NCBI GenBank assembly: GCA_937868075.1
Contig: CALMLL010000126.1
Location: forward strand, 1-37,098
Direction of reading: 5' to 3'
Source: an uncultured Marmoricola sp.
Lineage (GTDB): Bacteria; Actinomycetota; Actinomycetes; Propionibacteriales; Nocardioidaceae
DNA length: 37,098 nt
The notes under the pieces were generated by a model. The model was not told where the DNA came from. It saw only the letters and a list, made by a program, of their open reading frames with translations, and did not search any database. Below, piece after piece: positions 33,856-37,098 of the stretch (position 1 is the first letter of the stretch; every line of letters begins with the position of its first letter). A program made the translations under genes and the position numbers.

Positions 33856-35819
33856 GGTGGTTGCGGTCCGAGCGGTCGGCGTACGACGCCGAGGTGGCCC
33901 ACCTGGTCGGACTCCGTGACCGACTCGCCGCCGAAGCGGCACGACGGAAGGGCCGGGACTCCTGGCCGATCAGCCACGACCGCTGGACCTACCAGACGGT
34001 CACCTGCGACGGCCATGAGGTCACGGTGCGCTGGCCTAGCGGGGCAGCCGAGGCCGCCGCCGAGGTGGTCCTCGATCACCGCGAGCTGGACGAGGGCACC
34101 GGCTACCTTCACGTGCTGCCGGTCCTGATCGACCCCACCGAGCGTTGGGCCGCGGTTGCCGTCGACACCGTCGGCGCCGAGGAGTTCCGGGTCAGGATCC
34201 GCGACCTCGCTGGTGGCCGCTGGTGCCCCGACACCATCGACGGGGTGTCCTACGGCGGCCTGGCCTGGACCTCCACGGGGGACGCGTTGCTCTACACCGT
34301 CGCCGATGCGACGTTCCGGCCCGCCCAGGTCCTGCGGCACCGTCTCGGTGCGGACCAGGACGACGACGAGGTGGTCCTGGTCGAGGATGACCCGGCCAGT
34401 TTCTTGAGGATCCGGCTGACTCGTTCCCGCGAGTGGGTGCTCGTGGAAGGACACACCCGCAACGACTCGCAGGTGTGGGGGGTCGGGGCCGGCGGCTCGG
34501 GGCCGGCCGAAGTGCTGGTGCCGAGGGCCGTTGGACGCGTGGTGCGCGCCGAGCACGAACGCGGTCCTGAGGGAGGACACCTGCTGCTGGTCAGTGACCA
34601 CGAGCACATCGAGTCGGCTGTGTATCGCTGCTCGCTGCCGCCCGGTGCACCCGACTCGTGGAATCTCGTCGAGTCACCCGACCCTGCACTCCGGGTCCAC
34701 ACGGTCGCCGCCTTCGCCGGTGCATTGGTCATGCGTGGCCGACGCGCAGGCGCGCCGGTCCTGCGGGTGCTGCCCAACCGTGGTCCGGCCTATGAGGTCG
34801 TTCCGAGCCTCTCTGCCGGCACTCTTCGGATGCTGCCTCAACCGAGGTACGACGCCGCATCGGTGACCCTGATCGAGGAATCTCGCGTGGTCCCACCGCA
34901 GGCCGAGTCCCTGCGGCTGGCAGACGGGGCCCGCGGTGGTGGGGGCGATCTGCCGGACCCGCGCTATGTCAGCGAACGTCGGTTCATCGACGTGGGCGAG
35001 GTCAGCGTGCCGGTGCTGATCTCGAGGGCCGCTACCACTCCCCTCGATGGTTTGGCTCCGGCCCTCCTCTACGGATACGGCGCTTATGAGACCTGTTTCG
35101 AGCCGACCTTCTCCCCGGTTCTGCTGGGCCTGCTGGATCGGGGGATCGTGTTCGTCGACGTACACGTTCGCGGAGGAGGGGAGCTGGGTCGCCGGTGGTA
35201 CCTCGACGGCCGGATGGCCGCCAAGACTCATACCTTCGACGACTACCTGGCCGTGGCGGATGCCATCGCCGACCGTCTCGTCGACGGCAGTCGGATGGCG
35301 ACCCGAGGCATGTCGGCAGGCGGGCTCCTCCAGGCGGTGGCACTGACCCGTCGCCCTGATCGGTGGCGCGCGGTGATCGCCGAGGTCCCGTTCGTCGACG
35401 TGATCACCGCGATGAGCAACCCCGCACTGCCGCTGACCGTCAACGAGTGGGCCGAGTGGGGGGACCCGCGCGTGGCCGAGCAGCGCGACTGGCTCGCGGC
35501 CTACTCTCCGTGCGACGTCGTGCCAGCACCCGATCGGGAGTTGCCGGCGCTGCTGGTCACCGGGACGATCCACGATCCGCGCGTGCTCGTCGACGAACCG
35601 GCGACCTGGCTGCGTCGGCTACGCGGCAGCGCTCCCGCGCGGGAGACCTACGGGTTGTTCCGAGTGGAGTTGGCCGCCGGCTCGCATGACGGACCCAGCG
35701 GAGCCGACGGCCAGATCGGCTACGAGGCCGAACTCGGCGCCTGGCTGCTCTCCATCCTGTTCCCGGAACCAGACCACCCAGACCAGGGTGTGGGAAACTC
35801 CCCCCATGGACTCAGCTGA
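33843..35819 (+). CDS. S9 prolyl-oligopeptidase family peptidase, oligopeptidase B-like
   Basis: A 658-residue cytosolic serine peptidase. The N-terminal 390 residues would fold as the beta-propeller that admits only short peptides; the C-terminal alpha/beta-hydrolase domain carries the triad S491 (GMSAGG), D578 (HDPRV) and H615 (SHDGPSG). SAGGLLQAVALTRRPDRWRAVIAEVPFVDV is characteristic of oligopeptidase B, which cuts short peptides after basic residues. No signal peptide is seen. GTG 33843 is chosen because it starts the family-like sequence VADLRWLRSERSAYDAEV; the frame is open upstream only inside the ATPase gene. It is the last gene of the peptide operon, giving endo-cleavage to complement the M17 exopeptidase. 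The gene overlaps hpt by 14 nt. Confidence 0.88.
   Translation: MADLRWLRSERSAYDAEVAHLVGLRDRLAAEAARRKGRDSWPISHDRWTYQTVTCDGHEVTVRWPSGAAEAAAEVVLDHRELDEGTGYLHVLPVLIDPTERWAAVAVDTVGAEEFRVRIRDLAGGRWCPDTIDGVSYGGLAWTSTGDALLYTVADATFRPAQVLRHRLGADQDDDEVVLVEDDPASFLRIRLTRSREWVLVEGHTRNDSQVWGVGAGGSGPAEVLVPRAVGRVVRAEHERGPEGGHLLLVSDHEHIESAVYRCSLPPGAPDSWNLVESPDPALRVHTVAAFAGALVMRGRRAGAPVLRVLPNRGPAYEVVPSLSAGTLRMLPQPRYDAASVTLIEESRVVPPQAESLRLADGARGGGGDLPDPRYVSERRFIDVGEVSVPVLISRAATTPLDGLAPALLYGYGAYETCFEPTFSPVLLGLLDRGIVFVDVHVRGGGELGRRWYLDGRMAAKTHTFDDYLAVADAIADRLVDGSRMATRGMSAGGLLQAVALTRRPDRWRAVIAEVPFVDVITAMSNPALPLTVNEWAEWGDPRVAEQRDWLAAYSPCDVVPAPDRELPALLVTGTIHDPRVLVDEPATWLRRLRGSAPARETYGLFRVELAAGSHDGPSGADGQIGYEAELGAWLLSILFPEPDHPDQGVGNSPHGLS
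35794..35799 (+). promoter_or_regulatory. possible -10 box of hpt inside the S9 gene
   Basis: GAAACT ends 6 nt before the hpt ATG at 35806 and lies within the last codons of the S9 peptidase gene. It keeps A2 and T6 of TANNNT. No Shine-Dalgarno sequence precedes hpt. Confidence 0.35.
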
Positions 35820-36360
35820 TATCGAAGGCGACCTGGTCGACATCCTCTTCACCGAGGCGGAGATCCAGGCCAAGTTGCAAGAGATGGCTGAGCGGATCGA
35901 CGCCGACTACGTCGGCAAGGACCTCCTCATCGTCGGCGTACTCCGTGGTGCGGTGATGGTCATGGCCGACCTCTCCCGCCACCTGCGCGGCCACGTCGAG
36001 ATGGACTGGATGGCGGTCAGCAGCTACGGCTCGGGTACCAAGTCCAGCGGTGTGGTGCGCATCCTCAAGGACCTCGACACCGACATCTCCGGGCGTCACG
36101 TGCTGATCGTCGACGAGATCATCGACACCGGACTGACCTTGAGTTGGCTGGTGTCCAACCTGGCCTCGCGCAACCCGGCCAGCGTCAAGATCGCGACCCT
36201 GCTGCGCAAACCCGAGGCGCTCAAGGTCCACATCGACGTCGAGTACGTCGGCTGGGACATCCCCAACAAGTTCGTGGTCGGCTACGGACTGGACTACCGC
36301 GAGAAGTACCGCAACCTGCGCGACGTGGGCACGCTGGCCCCGCACGTCTACGGCGGCTGA
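35806..36360 (+). CDS. hpt: hypoxanthine phosphoribosyltransferase
   Basis: A 184-residue purine salvage enzyme that joins hypoxanthine or guanine to PRPP, giving IMP or GMP. The PRPP-binding motif is LIVDEIIDTGLT (D103, E104, D107), and GVLRGAVMVMADLSRHL, DWMAVSSYGSGT, and the C-terminal IPNKFVVGYGLDYREKYRNL match the family. ATG 35806 is the natural start (MDSADIEGDL); an in-frame ATG 120 nt upstream lies inside the S9 gene. It overlaps the S9 stop by 14 nt and precedes ftsH, its usual actinobacterial neighbour. Confidence 0.95.
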   Translation: MDSADIEGDLVDILFTEAEIQAKLQEMAERIDADYVGKDLLIVGVLRGAVMVMADLSRHLRGHVEMDWMAVSSYGSGTKSSGVVRILKDLDTDISGRHVLIVDEIIDTGLTLSWLVSNLASRNPASVKIATLLRKPEALKVHIDVEYVGWDIPNKFVVGYGLDYREKYRNLRDVGTLAPHVYGG

Positions 36361-36368
36361 GCGCCGCC
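36352..36368 (+). terminator. hairpin at the hpt stop codon
   Basis: GGCGGC (36352-36357) pairs with GCCGCC (36363-36368); the 5-nt loop TGAGC contains the TGA stop. No T-run follows. Confidence 0.45.
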
Positions 36369-36412
36369 AAGGCGACAGACGCCAAGCATCGCGGGGACGT
36401 TTTCGGCGCGTG

Positions 36413-36418
36413 TAGCGT
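36413..36418 (+). promoter_or_regulatory. -10 box for ftsH
   Basis: TAGCGT lies 57 nt before the ftsH GTG, in the 115-nt hpt-ftsH gap, so here the mRNA would have a leader of about 50 nt and uses a normal ribosome binding site (AAAGGG, 36465-36470). Confidence 0.4.
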
Positions 36419-36475
36419 TATGCCCTCCGGTGATCCGCCTCGGATCAACCAGTTGTGTCGACGCAAAGGGTGCCT

Positions 36476-37098
36476 GTGAAGCGCTTGTTCCGCGGTCCGT
36501 GGATGTGGATCGTTCTCGCTGTTGTCGGTGTGTTGCTGACCCTTCAATACGTGTCCGCAGCCAATGGCGCCACGGAGGTCAAGACCTCCACGATGCGCGG
36601 CTACCTCGCAACCGGTGAGGTCTCCACGATCACCTTCACCGACGGTGATCAGACCATCGAGGCCACCTTGGACAACGGCAAGAAGGTCACCGCCACCTGG
36701 ATCGAAGGCACCCAGGCCGACTGGGTGACGTTGGCGCAGGAGCAGCAGGCCAAGGGCAGCATCAAGGACTGGAACGCGGTCTTGGCGCGGCCCAGCGTCA
36801 TCGGCAACCTGCTCTTCACCCTGCTGCCGCTGCTGTTCGTGCTCTTCTTGATCTTCTTCTTGATGAACAACATGCAAGGCGGCGGCGGCCGGGTCATGCA
36901 GTTCGCCCGCAGCAAGGCCAAACTGATCACCAAGGACATGCCGAAGACCACCTTCGCCGACGTGGCCGGCTGCGAAGAGGCGATCGAGGAACTCGGCGAG
37001 ATCAAGGAGTTCTTACAGGAGCCGGCGAAGTTCCAGGCGGTCGGCGCCAAGATCCCCAAGGGCGTGCTGCTCTACGGCCCGCCCGGCACCGGCAAGAC
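36476..37098 (+). CDS. ftsH: ATP-dependent zinc metalloprotease FtsH (5' part, cut by window edge)
   Basis: The first 207 codons of the membrane-bound AAA+ protease that degrades misfolded and regulatory proteins. The GTG start (VKRLFRGPWMWIVLAVVG) is preceded by AAAGGG at 5 nt. Membrane segments lie at about 8-25 and 104-122, with an extracytoplasmic domain between them, followed by the start of the AAA domain: TTFADVAGCEEAIEEL and Walker A GPPGTGK (201-207), where the window ends. The ATPase remainder and HEXXH protease domain lie outside. A glycine-rich patch (QGGGGRVMQF) after the second segment is typical. It forms the usual hpt-ftsH pair. Confidence 0.96.
   Translation, partial: MKRLFRGPWMWIVLAVVGVLLTLQYVSAANGATEVKTSTMRGYLATGEVSTITFTDGDQTIEATLDNGKKVTATWIEGTQADWVTLAQEQQAKGSIKDWNAVLARPSVIGNLLFTLLPLLFVLFLIFFLMNNMQGGGGRVMQFARSKAKLITKDMPKTTFADVAGCEEAIEELGEIKEFLQEPAKFQAVGAKIPKGVLLYGPPGTGK

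Noticed and set aside
1..37098. CRISPR arrays, insertion sequences, phage genes or defence systems
   Set aside because: No spaced direct repeats, transposases, recombinases, capsid or toxin-antitoxin genes were found; all large frames have metabolic, transport, cell-wall or information-processing roles.

Overview
The window is dense, high-GC DNA with short intergenic gaps, and it most likely comes from an actinomycete close to Nocardioidaceae (Propionibacteriales). This is inferred from several things: an MFS-thymidylate kinase fusion, a run of ppa, dacB, DUF2342 metalloprotease, tilS, hpt and ftsH, a KstR-type operator, a WS/DGAT acyltransferase, and many genes with a TANNNT -10 box only 6-8 nt before the start codon, which points to leaderless mRNAs. 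No mobile element, phage gene or CRISPR array was found.

Layout. 1-9.6 kb: a DUF389 membrane protein; an alkaline-phosphatase-superfamily enzyme whose motif order looks circularly permuted; the MFS-Tmk fusion overlapping holB (delta' clamp-loader subunit); a membrane-anchored TAP-like serine hydrolase; a WS/DGAT acyltransferase; and a convergent HAD hydrolase. 9.67-12.8 kb: tRNA-Thr(CGT) on the minus strand, then a three-gene operon (SDR, DapB-like dehydrogenase, metallo-beta-lactamase-fold hydrolase) headed by a perfect match to the KstR half-site pattern. 12.9-16.6 kb: a 36-bp perfect palindrome, a TPP riboswitch, and a thiamine-type ABC importer (lipoprotein, fused permease, ATPase). 16.7-20.7 kb: a PAP2-family membrane protein, an AT-rich leader and a secreted NlpC/P60 peptidoglycan hydrolase, and a Tat/lipoprotein multicopper oxidase.

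20.8-25.0 kb and 35.8-37.1 kb carry a housekeeping block: ppa (minus strand), dacB, the DUF2342 metalloprotease and tilS on one side, hpt and the start of ftsH on the other. tilS and hpt are commonly neighbours in actinobacteria. Here they are separated by about 10.8 kb encoding one coherent system: a PAS-PucR regulator (minus strand), a divergent M17 leucyl aminopeptidase, a complete Dpp/Opp-type peptide importer (lipoprotein, two permeases, two ATPases) and an S9 oligopeptidase-B-like peptidase. The six plus-strand genes up to the S9 peptidase are spaced or overlapped like one operon. The likely logic is import of peptides followed by cytosolic digestion, controlled by the divergent PAS-PucR sensor. 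This cassette, the permuted phosphatase and the KstR-marked operon are the most interesting parts of the window.
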